From assembly GCA_003158475.1 (NCBI GenBank), contig PMJR01000131.1, forward strand, positions 1-33,316: a DNA stretch of 33,316 nucleotides. Reading direction: 5' to 3'. The position numbers and the translations under genes are program-made. How positions within the stretch are numbered: position 1 is the first letter of the stretch; each line of letters opens with the position of its first letter. This document shows, piece by piece, positions 1 through 8,109 of this stretch. This stretch comes from Ignavibacteriota bacterium. Its GTDB lineage: Bacteria > Bacteroidota > Ignavibacteria > UBA10030 > UBA6906. Below the pieces are notes generated by a model that was given only the letters and a program-made list of their open reading frames with translations, was not told the DNA's origin and ran no database searches.

Positions 1-72
1 CAGTCCCGTGATGACCGTTCTCCGGCGGTTTCTGAAGACGTTTTTCGTCGCGAGCGTTATGAATTTGAACAT
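1..72 (-). CDS. ABC transporter permease, MacB/LolC/FtsX family (N-terminal 24 residues only)
   Basis: Only the first 24 codons are in the window; the gene runs off the left edge. The start ATG has a strong GGAGG ribosome binding site seven bases upstream, inside the 15 bases that separate it from the ATPase stop codon. The visible residues (MFKFITLATKNVFRNRRRTV and onward) match the usual start of MacB/LolC/LolE-type permeases, where a short amphipathic segment with 'N-x-x-R-x-R-R-R-T' precedes the first membrane helix. Directly following a LolD-like ATPase, it would be the membrane partner that carries lipoprotein, peptide or drug substrates across or out of the inner membrane. The family call rests on a short N-terminus plus context, so the exact subfamily cannot be given. 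Confidence 0.7.
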   Translation of the reverse strand, partial: MFKFITLATKNVFRNRRRTVITGL

Positions 73-87
73 TGCCGCCTCCGTTTG

Positions 88-771
88 TCAGTCCTGTCCG
101 TTGACGATTGCGCCGTCGTGCAGCTTGACGATGCGTTTCGCATACCCCATGACAGTCGGGTCATGCGTCGAAAAGAGAAACGTCACCTTTTCCTCCTCGT
201 TCAGCGTCCGCATCAGGTCGAGTATCTCTCCGGCGGTCGCCGAGTCGATGTTCGCCGTCGGCTCGTCGGCGAGCACCAGTTCCGGACCGTTGACGAGGGC
301 CCGCGCGATCGCCACACGCTGGCGCTGCCCACCGGAGAGCTCGTTGGGCTTGTGTTTGCGCCAGTCCCAGAGCTTGACCTCGCGCATGATCTTTTCAACG
401 CGTTGCTTCCTTTCTCCCGAGCTCTTCTTCGTAAGGAGGAGAGGGTATTCCACGTTCTCGTACGCCGTCAGAACGGGGATGAGGTTAAACGTCTGGAAGA
501 TAAACCCGAGCTTCTCGAGCCTGAGCCGGTGAAGGTGCGAAAGTCGGTTGTATTTGACCTCGGCGCCGTTGAAATAGACCTTCCCCGATGTGGGCGAATC
601 GATGAACCCGAGCATGTTGAGCAGGGTTGTCTTTCCGCTCCCGGACGGGCCGCAAATGGAGACGAACTCGCCCCGGTCCATGTTGAGATTGACATGCCTG
701 AGCGCGGGCACCGTCACCTTCCCGAGCGTGTACTGCTTCTGGAGCTCCTGTGTCTGGATGAGCGAGTTCAC
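88..771 (-). CDS. ABC transporter ATP-binding protein, LolD/MacB-type
   Basis: This 227-residue ATPase powers a permease of the MacB/LolCDE/FtsX class whose gene begins just downstream. Motifs are complete: Walker A GPSGSGKTT (41-49), Q-loop Gln93, signature LSGGQ (145-149), Walker B LVLADE (165-170) with catalytic Glu170, and switch His203 in STHD. Length and the PSGSGKTTLLN and SGGQRQRVAIARAL blocks are typical of the LolD/MacB group. I chose the GTG start at 771 because AGGAAGGG lies seven bases upstream and the protein then begins where the family begins; a longer open frame reaches 912 but adds sequence unlike the family. It is co-transcribed with the permease. Substrate is not deducible: lipoprotein release, efflux and cell-division roles all occur in this family. 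Confidence 0.9.
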   Translation of the reverse strand: MNSLIQTQELQKQYTLGKVTVPALRHVNLNMDRGEFVSICGPSGSGKTTLLNMLGFIDSPTSGKVYFNGAEVKYNRLSHLHRLRLEKLGFIFQTFNLIPVLTAYENVEYPLLLTKKSSGERKQRVEKIMREVKLWDWRKHKPNELSGGQRQRVAIARALVNGPELVLADEPTANIDSATAGEILDLMRTLNEEEKVTFLFSTHDPTVMGYAKRIVKLHDGAIVNGQD

Positions 772-799
772 TGTGTGTCCCTTCCTGGAATCCCGGACC

Positions 800-820
800 C
801 CCACGGGCCGAGCCCGTGGG
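800..820. other. Perfect 9-bp GC-rich hairpin upstream of the ATPase gene
   Basis: CCCACGGGC (800-808) and GCCCGTGGG (812-820) form a perfect 9-bp stem with a three-base loop. It lies about 28 bases upstream of the GTG start at 771, so on the minus strand it would be in the 5' leader of the transporter transcript. No T-run follows on either strand, so it is not a standard intrinsic terminator. It may be a leader structure, a terminator without a U-tract, or a dispersed repeat. Confidence 0.4.
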
Positions 821-983
821 ATTGAATTACTATGCTCAATGTACGTGTGGAGTCTGCCGGATGACATGAGAACCCGACGGAATGAAGAATGAGAGGGACG
901 AATTGCACGCACCGGCGACGGAATACACGTCTTCCCGGAGTGACGAAAAGGCCGACAGGAGGGCTGGGACCGGTGAAGGCGTT

Positions 984-1008
984 AGTCCCGCCTAAGATCA
1001 GCGGGACT
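984..1008 (-). terminator. Hairpin 3' of the DUF5916 gene (terminator-like, no T-run)
   Basis: AGTCCCGC (984-991) and GCGGGACT (1001-1008) form a perfect 8-bp stem with a nine-base loop, 51 bases past the stop of the DUF5916 gene. On the minus strand the 5' side reads CCCGCTGAT. A similar hairpin follows the gene ending at 25856. No T-tract follows, so it may act as a 3'-end stabiliser or a U-less terminator. The rest of 821-1059 shows nothing recognisable. Confidence 0.4.
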
Positions 1009-1059
1009 GGCTTGTCATTGCATTCCGTATGGGGGAACGATGCGGGAGCTGTAAATCAT

Positions 1060-3708
1060 TCATATCGAGATCCAGTAGCTGGCTTTGACAAGAAAAGCAT
1101 TTTTCGGGAATATATTCCCGAGATCGCGGAGAGACTCCCGAAGTGAAGTCCCCGTGGAGCCGGATCCCGTCACGTCACTTGCCCACACGAAGTAGATCTG
1201 AGAACCGGGCATGTATTCCCACCGGAACACCAGGTTCGATCGAAACTGGCTAAAGCTAAAATCAGGGCTCGGGATTGAATAATCAGGGATACCATCTCCG
1301 CTCTCATCGAGGAGAATACTGTTCCCCTGTCGCGTGGAAGTGTAGAGAGAAAACCGTTGTTTGTAGTCGCCTGACCGCGGATTCGTCACGTATTTAAACT
1401 CGGAATACGTCCCGACCGATGCAAACGGGCTTCCATAGTATTGGATCGAGAGCTCGGTCGAGATGTTCCAGTCAATCCTGAATGTCAGTCCAAGAGTGTG
1501 CTGCACGATCTTGCCAAGGATATACCGCGGGGTGTTGCCATACTCCAGGGTCGACACGTATTGGAGATTGTCTGTGTTCGCCGAATAGTCGGCGTTGAAT
1601 GAGAGGCTCAGCGTGTTCATGGGGCGGACGCTGACACCTGTCTGCAACGAAAGAAGGTGTGCATCATCGTCCCGCCAGGATTGCAGTCCAAGGCCGGCAG
1701 TAAAGAACAGAGGCCTGGAATCATCCGACCTCAGGCTGAAATTCACCCCGAAGTTCGACGGCATTCTCAGCGCGAACCCTCCCCGAAGTACCCGCACATC
1801 GAGGGAAGGCGTGACGTAGAAGACGCCCGATGTGAACGTCCAGTTGTTGAAAAAGCCGGCATACAGTGACAGCGCAGCGTTGGATGAGAGATAGTCTCCG
1901 GCAAAATCCCAGTTGTTGTATTGACTCGCTCCTATGGAGAACGCCTTAAAGAGAGAAACGGGTTCGGTGATAGAGTAGGAGAGGGAATTCTCCTGCTCAA
2001 TCACGTCGGCGGTCTGCATATACCCCAAATCGTTCAGCTCGAGCCCCGGAGAGCGCCAGAGGAATTCAGTCGAATAGCGCCAGTATCCCTTGCTTGCTTT
2101 CCCGATGCTGACCTTGCCTCCCGTTCCGCGCAGTGATTCTGACAAGGTGTCAAGGCGCGACGTCGCGGCATCGGGTCGTTGATAGTATCGTGCAGATGAC
2201 ATTTGCAGTGCCGTAATTGCCCTTCGATCGCCTTTGATAAGGCTCCCGATAGCCTCAGCACTCACAAAATATTCCTTGTCGTTCCAGTAGTGGAGGAGAT
2301 CGACGCCCCCCGTGTACGCTCCGGTGCTCAGAAATTGCAGATAGTCGTCCCTGATCGAACGGTTGGCGGCGGTGAAAATACCACCCACTATGGTCCCCCC
2401 TTCATTGAAATCCTTCTGCACGCGGCCGACGACATAGTTGGCCATCGGCTCAACCGTAACGCGGCGCTCGTTTGCCCCGTCGCTGATCCGCGCCCCTGCG
2501 TCAGACGTGAAACTCTGCAAAATCCCGACCGAAAGCCCATCGGCGCTCTTGCCGCTGAGCTTGATCGCATCGATTATCGTTGTCCGTTCCGGCATTTGGA
2601 TAAACTCGTTACCCGCCGCCTGCGGGGTGTAGTCAGCCGGGTGCCCGATACGCCGCGTATAGAACAGGCTCACGTCGTCATAGGCGAAACTCAGGATGCT
2701 CTTTCCTTCCAGGAAGAAGGGACGCTTCTCTTCATAGAATGTCTCGAAGGCCGTGAGATTCATAACCGAAGGATCAGACTCCACCTGGCCAAAATCAGGG
2801 TTGAACGTAAAATCGACGGTGAAATTGCTTGAGAGGCCTACCTTGCCGTCCAGCCCCCCGCTCCCGAACCAGGTTCTCCCGCTCGCTTTGAATGGATTCC
2901 CCCTCTCCATCCCGAACGTGTTGAGACTCCCCAGCCCGTAGGGCATGAGTTCCACATGCAAACCCCGGTGCAACCCTTCAAGCCCCTTCAGGTGCCCGAA
3001 CAGGTAGAGCATGCCCGGAGTGTTCTGTTCCTGCACTTCCCAATCATCCTCCTCTTTCAGCCGGTCGATCCAGCGCCAGCAGTGCAATCCCCACACCTGG
3101 TTGTCCTCGTCGCTGAACCGGAGTTGATTCAGAGGGATCTGCATTTCCGCCACCCACCCGGAATCTTCCATGCCCGCTTTTGCATACCAGACCGCGTTCC
3201 AGTTAACATCGGGGTTCATGGGATTCGTCAGGACAAGGTCCATTTTTTGTCCTCCAGCGGTAACGTCGAATTCAAATCCGGTCCTGTGGTCGTGATAGCT
3301 GTCGAAGCACACACCGACGCAGTCACCCACCTGCTGGTCGCGCCTGCCGGCAATGGGAAGGATTTCTCCCGGTTCGTTATCAAGCGCGCGAATTGCGACG
3401 TACAGGTTGTCATCGTCGTACAGGATCTTCAGTTCGGTCACCTGCGACGGCCGTCCCTTCTCCTTCGGATACCACTGCGTGAAGTCTCCCGCCCATGTAC
3501 CGGTGTTCCAGCAGGAATCATCGAGCACTCCGTCGATGGACGGCCTTGTGGTCGTAAGGCGGACAGCGTTGTATACCCTGGGCACCCGTGCAGAGTCCGC
3601 CGGGGCGACATTCACGGCGTTGTCCCCGGCGGGAACCGGGAAAGAGTCAGCGGAAGCATTGCCAAGGAGGATGAAACTGAGGATGGAAAGAGAGCGCACA
3701 GTGGGCAT
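1060..3708 (-). CDS. CBM9-like domain plus DUF5916 outer-membrane beta-barrel protein
   Basis: This 882-residue protein starts with a signal peptide (about 1-21). A carbohydrate-binding family 9-like beta-sandwich covers about 47-235 (RPSIDGVLDDSCWNTG..., GFEFDVTAGG, WVAEMQIPLNQL, WGLHCWRW). About 245-882 is a DUF5916 region rich in alternating aromatic beta-strands (NPDFGQVESDPSVMNLTAFE, EKRPFFLEG), the usual layout of a predicted outer-membrane barrel. Expected location is the outer membrane with the CBM9-like domain in the periplasm or at the surface; substrate and activity are unknown for the family. The ATG at 3708 lacks a clear ribosome binding site, so translation may be coupled to the lipoprotein gene that ends 36 bases upstream. 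Length and domain order look complete. Confidence 0.85.
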   Translation of the reverse strand: MPTVRSLSILSFILLGNASADSFPVPAGDNAVNVAPADSARVPRVYNAVRLTTTRPSIDGVLDDSCWNTGTWAGDFTQWYPKEKGRPSQVTELKILYDDDNLYVAIRALDNEPGEILPIAGRRDQQVGDCVGVCFDSYHDHRTGFEFDVTAGGQKMDLVLTNPMNPDVNWNAVWYAKAGMEDSGWVAEMQIPLNQLRFSDEDNQVWGLHCWRWIDRLKEEDDWEVQEQNTPGMLYLFGHLKGLEGLHRGLHVELMPYGLGSLNTFGMERGNPFKASGRTWFGSGGLDGKVGLSSNFTVDFTFNPDFGQVESDPSVMNLTAFETFYEEKRPFFLEGKSILSFAYDDVSLFYTRRIGHPADYTPQAAGNEFIQMPERTTIIDAIKLSGKSADGLSVGILQSFTSDAGARISDGANERRVTVEPMANYVVGRVQKDFNEGGTIVGGIFTAANRSIRDDYLQFLSTGAYTGGVDLLHYWNDKEYFVSAEAIGSLIKGDRRAITALQMSSARYYQRPDAATSRLDTLSESLRGTGGKVSIGKASKGYWRYSTEFLWRSPGLELNDLGYMQTADVIEQENSLSYSITEPVSLFKAFSIGASQYNNWDFAGDYLSSNAALSLYAGFFNNWTFTSGVFYVTPSLDVRVLRGGFALRMPSNFGVNFSLRSDDSRPLFFTAGLGLQSWRDDDAHLLSLQTGVSVRPMNTLSLSFNADYSANTDNLQYVSTLEYGNTPRYILGKIVQHTLGLTFRIDWNISTELSIQYYGSPFASVGTYSEFKYVTNPRSGDYKQRFSLYTSTRQGNSILLDESGDGIPDYSIPSPDFSFSQFRSNLVFRWEYMPGSQIYFVWASDVTGSGSTGTSLRESLRDLGNIFPKNAFLVKASYWISI

Positions 3709-3744
3709 ATCGAGGGATGAAGAAGACCTGGACCGCGGCGAAGG

Positions 3745-4191
3745 CTATTGACGACGAAGCCGGCCAGCAACCATTATTTGTTTTAGAGTGAAATGCGGCC
3801 TCCACCTCCCCGTAGAAATTCCCGTCAGAGAACTGCTTCCTTCATCCCATGCCATCCCGCCGACGATAAAAGTCGCAGGATCTATCCGTAACGTATCATT
3901 GGCCAGAGAATACACGCCCGCATACGACTGTGTGATGCCAGAGCCCATGACGGTTGAAACACTCTGAGGGATGGTGACTGTTGCGCTGAATGAATTGTCT
4001 ATCCTGAGCGTCATCTGGAGAGAACCACCTGCGGCCTGGACATCGACAGGCGCATCATTGGGGCCGGGCACGTCGAACGCAGTGCTGACATAATCGCCTA
4101 TGAGCCTATTTGCAGGCTCGGAGGCGTGTTCCGTCACACAGCCCGGAAGAGCAACGACGCTCGCCAACAACAGGCGATGGATTGCAGTCAT
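3745..4191 (-). CDS. Small putative lipoprotein, lipocalin-like beta-rich
   Basis: Not assigned to a named family. From the ATG at 4191 the protein has 148 residues and begins with a short hydrophobic signal ending in a lipobox-like LPGC, so the mature protein should be a lipid-anchored envelope protein. The rest is predicted beta-rich (LQMTLRIDNSFSATVTI, YAGVYSLANDTLRID, RPHFTLKQ), a spacing seen in small lipocalin-like lipoproteins, though no signature proves this. A GTG three codons upstream (4200) is an alternative start. Proline at -2 of the lipobox is unusual. It lies 36 bases upstream of the DUF5916 gene on the same strand and is probably co-transcribed, so it could be an accessory to that outer-membrane protein. 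Confidence 0.6.
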   Translation of the reverse strand: MTAIHRLLLASVVALPGCVTEHASEPANRLIGDYVSTAFDVPGPNDAPVDVQAAGGSLQMTLRIDNSFSATVTIPQSVSTVMGSGITQSYAGVYSLANDTLRIDPATFIVGGMAWDEGSSSLTGISTGRWRPHFTLKQIMVAGRLRRQ

Positions 4192-4272
4192 GTGGCTCAC
4201 TTCATTCCGGAACCCAAGATATTCTCAAACGGGAAGCATGGGGGAACGCTTTCCCTCGAAAAATCAGTTGTT

Positions 4273-4300
4273 AAAAAAATGCCCCGGATCCGAACGGATC
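4273..4300 (-). terminator. Intrinsic terminator downstream of the DinB-like gene
   Basis: On the minus strand GATCC-GTTC-GGATC (plus 4287-4300) forms a short hairpin, followed by CGGGGCA and seven Ts (plus 4273-4279). It lies 70 bases after the DinB stop and separates that unit from the lipoprotein/DUF5916 unit. The stem is short (5 bp), which keeps confidence moderate. Confidence 0.5.
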
Positions 4301-4369
4301 AGAGGCCTGTGTCAATGGAACGGGAACCAGAGTAATGTACTGAACTGCGGGGCGACGTGCAACAGCACG

Positions 4370-4858
4370 TCACATCCAGGGTTCGTCGCCCGAAGGGCCA
4401 TAGATGGATGGGACCTTCGCACCGGCCAGCCTCAGGTAGATAGAGAACTGACCGCGGTGGTGAATGCTGTCGTTCAGCATCATCCAGAGCATGTCCGCGC
4501 GCCGGACTTCCCCCATCTGCTTCGGCCCGACCGGGGCCGAAATCTTTGCGTTGTAGTCGGCCTCGGACATCGCCTGCACCTTCGGGACCATTTCTTTCTG
4601 TTTGCCTTCATACGCCTTGAGGACATCCGCCAGCGTCGCGAACGAAGGCATCGGACCGCCAAAATCAATCTTTCCCTTCACCACCATGTCCACGATGCCG
4701 AGCTCCAGTACGAAGACCGTGGCGAGCTCCTTCGCGGTCCTCAGCTTGTCCCCCGCGGGCTTGAAGCTCCCCTTGTCCGCCGGCATCGACTTGAGAATCT
4801 TCATCGTCGTGCCGAACTCCCGCTGCCAGTTGTTCAAGAACATTTCTTTTTCCGTCAT
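4370..4858 (-). CDS. DinB-fold four-helix-bundle protein
   Basis: The 162-residue protein has the DinB layout: an N-terminal helix (FLNNWQREFGTTMKILKSMP), a 'FKPAGDKLRTAKELA' segment equivalent to the usual 'rpsg..rs..ell.H', and the C-terminal hallmark DSIHHRGQFSIYLRLAG with His133/His134. DinB/YfiT proteins often bind a divalent metal through three histidines and some act as thiol-dependent transferases. The histidine usually found near residue 50 is absent here (LATVFVLELG), so the metal site looks incomplete. Start ATG has GGAGGTG five bases upstream. It follows the SRPBCC gene by 54 bases on the same strand, a common pairing in Bacteroidota. Substrate unknown. Confidence 0.85.
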   Translation of the reverse strand: MTEKEMFLNNWQREFGTTMKILKSMPADKGSFKPAGDKLRTAKELATVFVLELGIVDMVVKGKIDFGGPMPSFATLADVLKAYEGKQKEMVPKVQAMSEADYNAKISAPVGPKQMGEVRRADMLWMMLNDSIHHRGQFSIYLRLAGAKVPSIYGPSGDEPWM

Positions 4859-4912
4859 AACTGCACCTCCGGTTGGTGATGATGGATGGAGTGATGCGTG
4901 TGAGAGTACAGA

Positions 4913-5320
4913 CTACTTCCGTTTCCCCTTCTTTGCCAGGTATCTCCTCCACGGAGCCCAGTAATTGGTCGTCCAGCCCGTCTTGATGCCGGGATAATGC
5001 TCGTCAGGGATGTTCGCATGCACCATCGTCACTTTCCCCCCCCTCCCGTCCTTCTCGAAAAAGAATGTGAGAACCGAGTCCGCCGACTCGGGTTTCCAGT
5101 CATCTGCCCGCCAGGTCTGCACGAAAACGCGATTGCGGACCACTCCGAGCGTTGTCCCTCTCAGGCTCCCGCCCCACGCTTCGCAGATGCCTCCGACCTT
5201 GCTGCTGATGACTGCATGTCCACCTGTGGCCGCCGTGTGCTGACGCGAATTAACGTAGAGTGCGAACAGGACTTCGGGGTGGGCGTTGAATCTGACCGTT
5301 TGAACAATGGTTTTTGACAT
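4913..5320 (-). CDS. SRPBCC / AHSA1-like START-domain protein
   Basis: The 135-residue protein matches the AHSA1-type SRPBCC fold: an opening strand with 'V-x-F-N-A-H-P-E-V-L-F-A-L-Y', a central 'GG.CEAWGGSLRGTTL' strand-turn, 'VFVQTWRADDWKPESADSVLTFFFEKDGRGGKVTMVHANIPDEH' and a terminal helix 'GIKTGWTTNYWAPWRRYL'. These small cytosolic proteins have a hydrophobic pocket that holds lipid-like or aromatic ligands; the ligand is not predictable. GGAGG sits seven bases ahead of the ATG. The gene lies between a hybrid kinase gene (35 bases upstream) and a DinB gene (54 bases downstream), all in one direction, so the three could form an operon. Confidence 0.87.
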   Translation of the reverse strand: MSKTIVQTVRFNAHPEVLFALYVNSRQHTAATGGHAVISSKVGGICEAWGGSLRGTTLGVVRNRVFVQTWRADDWKPESADSVLTFFFEKDGRGGKVTMVHANIPDEHYPGIKTGWTTNYWAPWRRYLAKKGKRK

Positions 5321-5355
5321 ACGAGAACCTCCATGGAATTTAACGATATAGAGAT

Positions 5356-7716
5356 CTATTCATTTGGATGCAATAATTCATGCAGGACCTGAAGCAGCGT
5401 CTCCGCCGTGTAGGGTTTCCCGAGAAACTGCGTTGCCTCGTGAGGCGTCGTCGACCCCGGTGAGCGGTCAGCGAATCCGCTCGAGGCGATAATGATCGAG
5501 GCGGGATCCAGCTTCCTCAGCTCGCGGATCGTGGTCGCTCCATCCATGACGGGCATCATGAGATCCGTGATCGTCGCCTTGATTTCGTGTCTCCGGAGAC
5601 GGTAAAGCCCGACCGCCTCCGACCCGTTGCATGCGGTGAGAACCGTATAGCCGTTCGACTCAAGCATCCCCCTGGTGATCTCCCTGATGGACGGCTCATC
5701 ATCCACCACGAGTATCAATTCGCCAAGCCCGGCAGGAGCCCTTTTGTCCGCTTTCTTCGCCTTCGGAGTACTGGACTCCGCCTGCGCGGGGAGATAGGCC
5801 CTGAATGTCGTCCCCCTCTCCGGTTCCGTATAGACATTGATGAACCCACCGTGGCTCCTGATGATCGCCAGTGCGGTCGAAAGTCCCAGTCCTGTCCCTT
5901 TGCCCGGCGGTTTTGTGCTGAAGAACGGGTCGAATATCCTGTCCATGGCTTTCGGGGGAATGCCGGTCCCCGTGTCGCTCACTGAGAACGAGATGTAACG
6001 GCCCGGCTTCGCGTCAATATTCAACTTTGCGTAGTGCTCGTCCAGTATCACATTCCCGGCGGCGATTGTGAGAACCCCTCCTGACGGCATCGCGTCACGC
6101 GCGTTCAGGCAGAGGTTGAGGAGCACCTGATGCATCTGCGTCGGGTCAGCGACAATCGGCCAGAGATCCTTCGGGACATTCATCCGGATATCGATGGATT
6201 TCGGGAAGGTCCCGGTCGTAATCTTCAGCACCTCTCTTATTACGTGTCCCGGCTGGAACGCCACCCTCTCCCCTTCGACCCCCCTGCCGAAGCCGAGGAC
6301 CTGTCTCACGATCCCCGCCGCACGGACCGCTGAGGCGTCGATCGTGTCGAGCCATTTGAGCCCCGCCGGGTCGGCGAGCTTGTCCCTCAGCATGGCTATG
6401 GACATGGTGATCGGCGCCAGAACATTGTTCAGATCGTGGGCGATTCCGGCGGCCAGCGTGCCGATACTCTCCAGCCGCTGTGCCCGGAGAAACTGCCGTT
6501 CGAGGTTCTTCCTCGCAGTGATGTCGGTATTGATGACAAGGATGGAGACGGGGACCCCACTGTCATTGCGCACGATCGAACAGCGGCATTCAACGGTGAT
6601 TGCACGGCCGTCCTTCGCACATTCTGTCCGTTCACCGACCCATTCCCCCTTTTCCAATACGGAGGAGCGGATCTCTGCATGAGCCGGTCCCTCTTTCCGG
6701 AGGAGTGAGTCCGCCTTCCTGCCGCACGCTTCCTCCGAGGACCATCCGTAGATGCTCCCGGCTCCCCTGTTCCAGAAACCGATCACGCCATCAAGGTCCT
6801 CCACGTAGATGGCGTCCTGCGCCCTGTCGAGGAGAGCAGCCTGTTCACGCACTCGCTCCTCCGCCGATTTACGCTCGGTGATATCCGTGATGAACCCCTC
6901 CAGGGCTTCGAGCTCTCCGGACGCCCCGCGGATTCCTTCCCCTTTCTCCCAGACCCATTTGATTTTGCCGTCAGCGGTCGTGATGCGGTACTGGACCTGG
7001 TACGGTGTCTTTGCACGCAGAGACTCCTGGACATTTTCCCACACCTGTTCCCTGTCGCCGGGGACAATCAGGTCATTAAACGACCGCGTCCGGTTGAGTG
7101 TGAGATCGTAGGAACTGTACCCCGTCAATTCCCAGCACCCTTCGCTGATGAACTCCATCGTCCAATCACGGTCGTTCCTACACCGATATGCGATACCCGG
7201 GAGATTGCCGAGGAGCGTGAACATCTTCCGTTCGCTCTCCCTGAGCGCCTCCTCTGCGAGCTTTCGCGCCGTAATATCAATAGCGAGCCCCTCCAGACAC
7301 TTCGACTTTTCCGCGGGGTCCTCTACGGGATGCCCTGTTAACTCAACCCAGATGGGAGAGCCGTCTTTTTTCCTCCAGCGGACTTCGAGCCGCAGGTCTG
7401 TCCCACTGGATTCTACTTGAATGAGTATCGCCCGGCGCTGCGAGGGGTCAAAGTAGACATCGCGTTCGAGATTCCGGGTTTCGAGCTCGCTCCTCGAGGC
7501 ATATCCGAGCATGTCCGTCAGAAATTGATTGACAGCTATAAACGTCCCGTCCTTGCGAACCCTGAAGATCCCGATCGGGGCCCAGCGTATGATATCCGCG
7601 AATTGGTCATCGGGGGCATGCCGGAGTCCATCGGGCTGAGGGCTTTCTGAGTTCCCGACCGGGGGCGGGATTGGAGCGGGTTTCAGGGAGACAATTCCTG
7701 CTTTTTCGCGTTTCAT
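5356..7716 (-). CDS. PAS3 hybrid histidine kinase with C-terminal receiver
   Basis: The 786-residue protein has no membrane segment and should be cytosolic. Order: PAS 36-157 (ending DITARK), PAS 165-285 (DITERK), PAS 290-404 (DITARK), NtrB-like phosphoacceptor helix with His427 in GIAHDLNNVLAP, ATPase domain with N-box Asn538, G1 DTGTGIP (581-587), F-box FDPFF (595-599), G2 GKGTGLGLS (605-613), and a receiver at about 665-784 with Asp672/Asp673, phospho-acceptor Asp718 (ITDLMMPVMDG) and Lys767. It can autophosphorylate and pass phosphate to its own receiver; no output domain is present, so a partner is expected. GGAGA sits six bases before the ATG. It is divergent from the 8110-15654 operon and its core is a paralogue of the kinase at 12994. 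Signal sensed is unknown. Confidence 0.93.
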   Translation of the reverse strand: MKREKAGIVSLKPAPIPPPVGNSESPQPDGLRHAPDDQFADIIRWAPIGIFRVRKDGTFIAVNQFLTDMLGYASRSELETRNLERDVYFDPSQRRAILIQVESSGTDLRLEVRWRKKDGSPIWVELTGHPVEDPAEKSKCLEGLAIDITARKLAEEALRESERKMFTLLGNLPGIAYRCRNDRDWTMEFISEGCWELTGYSSYDLTLNRTRSFNDLIVPGDREQVWENVQESLRAKTPYQVQYRITTADGKIKWVWEKGEGIRGASGELEALEGFITDITERKSAEERVREQAALLDRAQDAIYVEDLDGVIGFWNRGAGSIYGWSSEEACGRKADSLLRKEGPAHAEIRSSVLEKGEWVGERTECAKDGRAITVECRCSIVRNDSGVPVSILVINTDITARKNLERQFLRAQRLESIGTLAAGIAHDLNNVLAPITMSIAMLRDKLADPAGLKWLDTIDASAVRAAGIVRQVLGFGRGVEGERVAFQPGHVIREVLKITTGTFPKSIDIRMNVPKDLWPIVADPTQMHQVLLNLCLNARDAMPSGGVLTIAAGNVILDEHYAKLNIDAKPGRYISFSVSDTGTGIPPKAMDRIFDPFFSTKPPGKGTGLGLSTALAIIRSHGGFINVYTEPERGTTFRAYLPAQAESSTPKAKKADKRAPAGLGELILVVDDEPSIREITRGMLESNGYTVLTACNGSEAVGLYRLRRHEIKATITDLMMPVMDGATTIRELRKLDPASIIIASSGFADRSPGSTTPHEATQFLGKPYTAETLLQVLHELLHPNE

Positions 7717-8055
7717 GTCAATTCTCCATCCACGAATCGAACTCGATCACAACGCGCACTCCAATCTGCTCCAGAGGTTACAATCTTCATGCCATGCAAG
7801 ATCCGTCATAATTTGGCGAATTTCCATAAGGTCAAGCAGAATAGGGGATACTTTCGTCAGTTTTGAAAATCCGTCCCAAGGGGAGAGAAAGAGTTCTGCC
7901 CGCGGGTAGGTGGAGAGGCAACTGCTTGTTTCCGAGGGAATTGGAGCCATTGCCGGTTTTCCGGATTCTGCTTTGCTTTCCATTGTGAAGGCGATTGTCT
8001 ACATTCAGTAGCACATACACTCGACCCGGATCATGTGTGAGCTGGGATAGAGATG
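7717..8055. other. Divergent intergenic region between two kinase transcription units
   Basis: About 340 bases separate the minus-strand hybrid kinase from the leader hairpin of the plus-strand kinase operon, so promoters for both directions should lie here. I found no sequence close to a TTGACA-N17-TATAAT pair on either strand. A 78-codon minus-strand frame (7747-7983) has no ribosome binding site and looks like chance. Confidence 0.5.
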
Positions 8056-8105
8056 GAGAACCTCCGGATTCGCATAGCGATGATGGAGGTTTTTGTGTTT
8101 GGAGG
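8056..8105 (+). promoter_or_regulatory. Leader hairpin with T-run and alternative pairing to the ribosome binding site
   Basis: AACCTCC (8059-8065) pairs perfectly with GGAGGTT (8085-8091); inside it TCGC/GCGA with an ATA loop extends the stem across a small internal loop. Five Ts follow immediately (8090-8094), then GTGTTT, giving an intrinsic-terminator shape. The real ribosome binding site GGAGG (8101-8105) lies just after it, four bases before the ATG at 8110. The CCTCC arm (8061-8065) can pair with either GGAGG copy, so terminator formation and ribosome-site masking would be alternatives. A start at 8053 in the same frame would make this coding; that start has only a weak ribosome site. 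Confidence 0.45.
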
Positions 8106-8109
8106 AAAC

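Noticed and set aside
85-825. 246-codon plus-strand frame antisense to the ABC ATPase
   Set aside because: The minus strand carries every ABC ATPase motif in order; the antisense frame is a by-product of GC-rich codon use.
7747-7983. 78-codon minus-strand frame between the divergent kinases
   Set aside because: No ribosome binding site, no signal or domain, and composition like chance; it occupies the expected promoter region.
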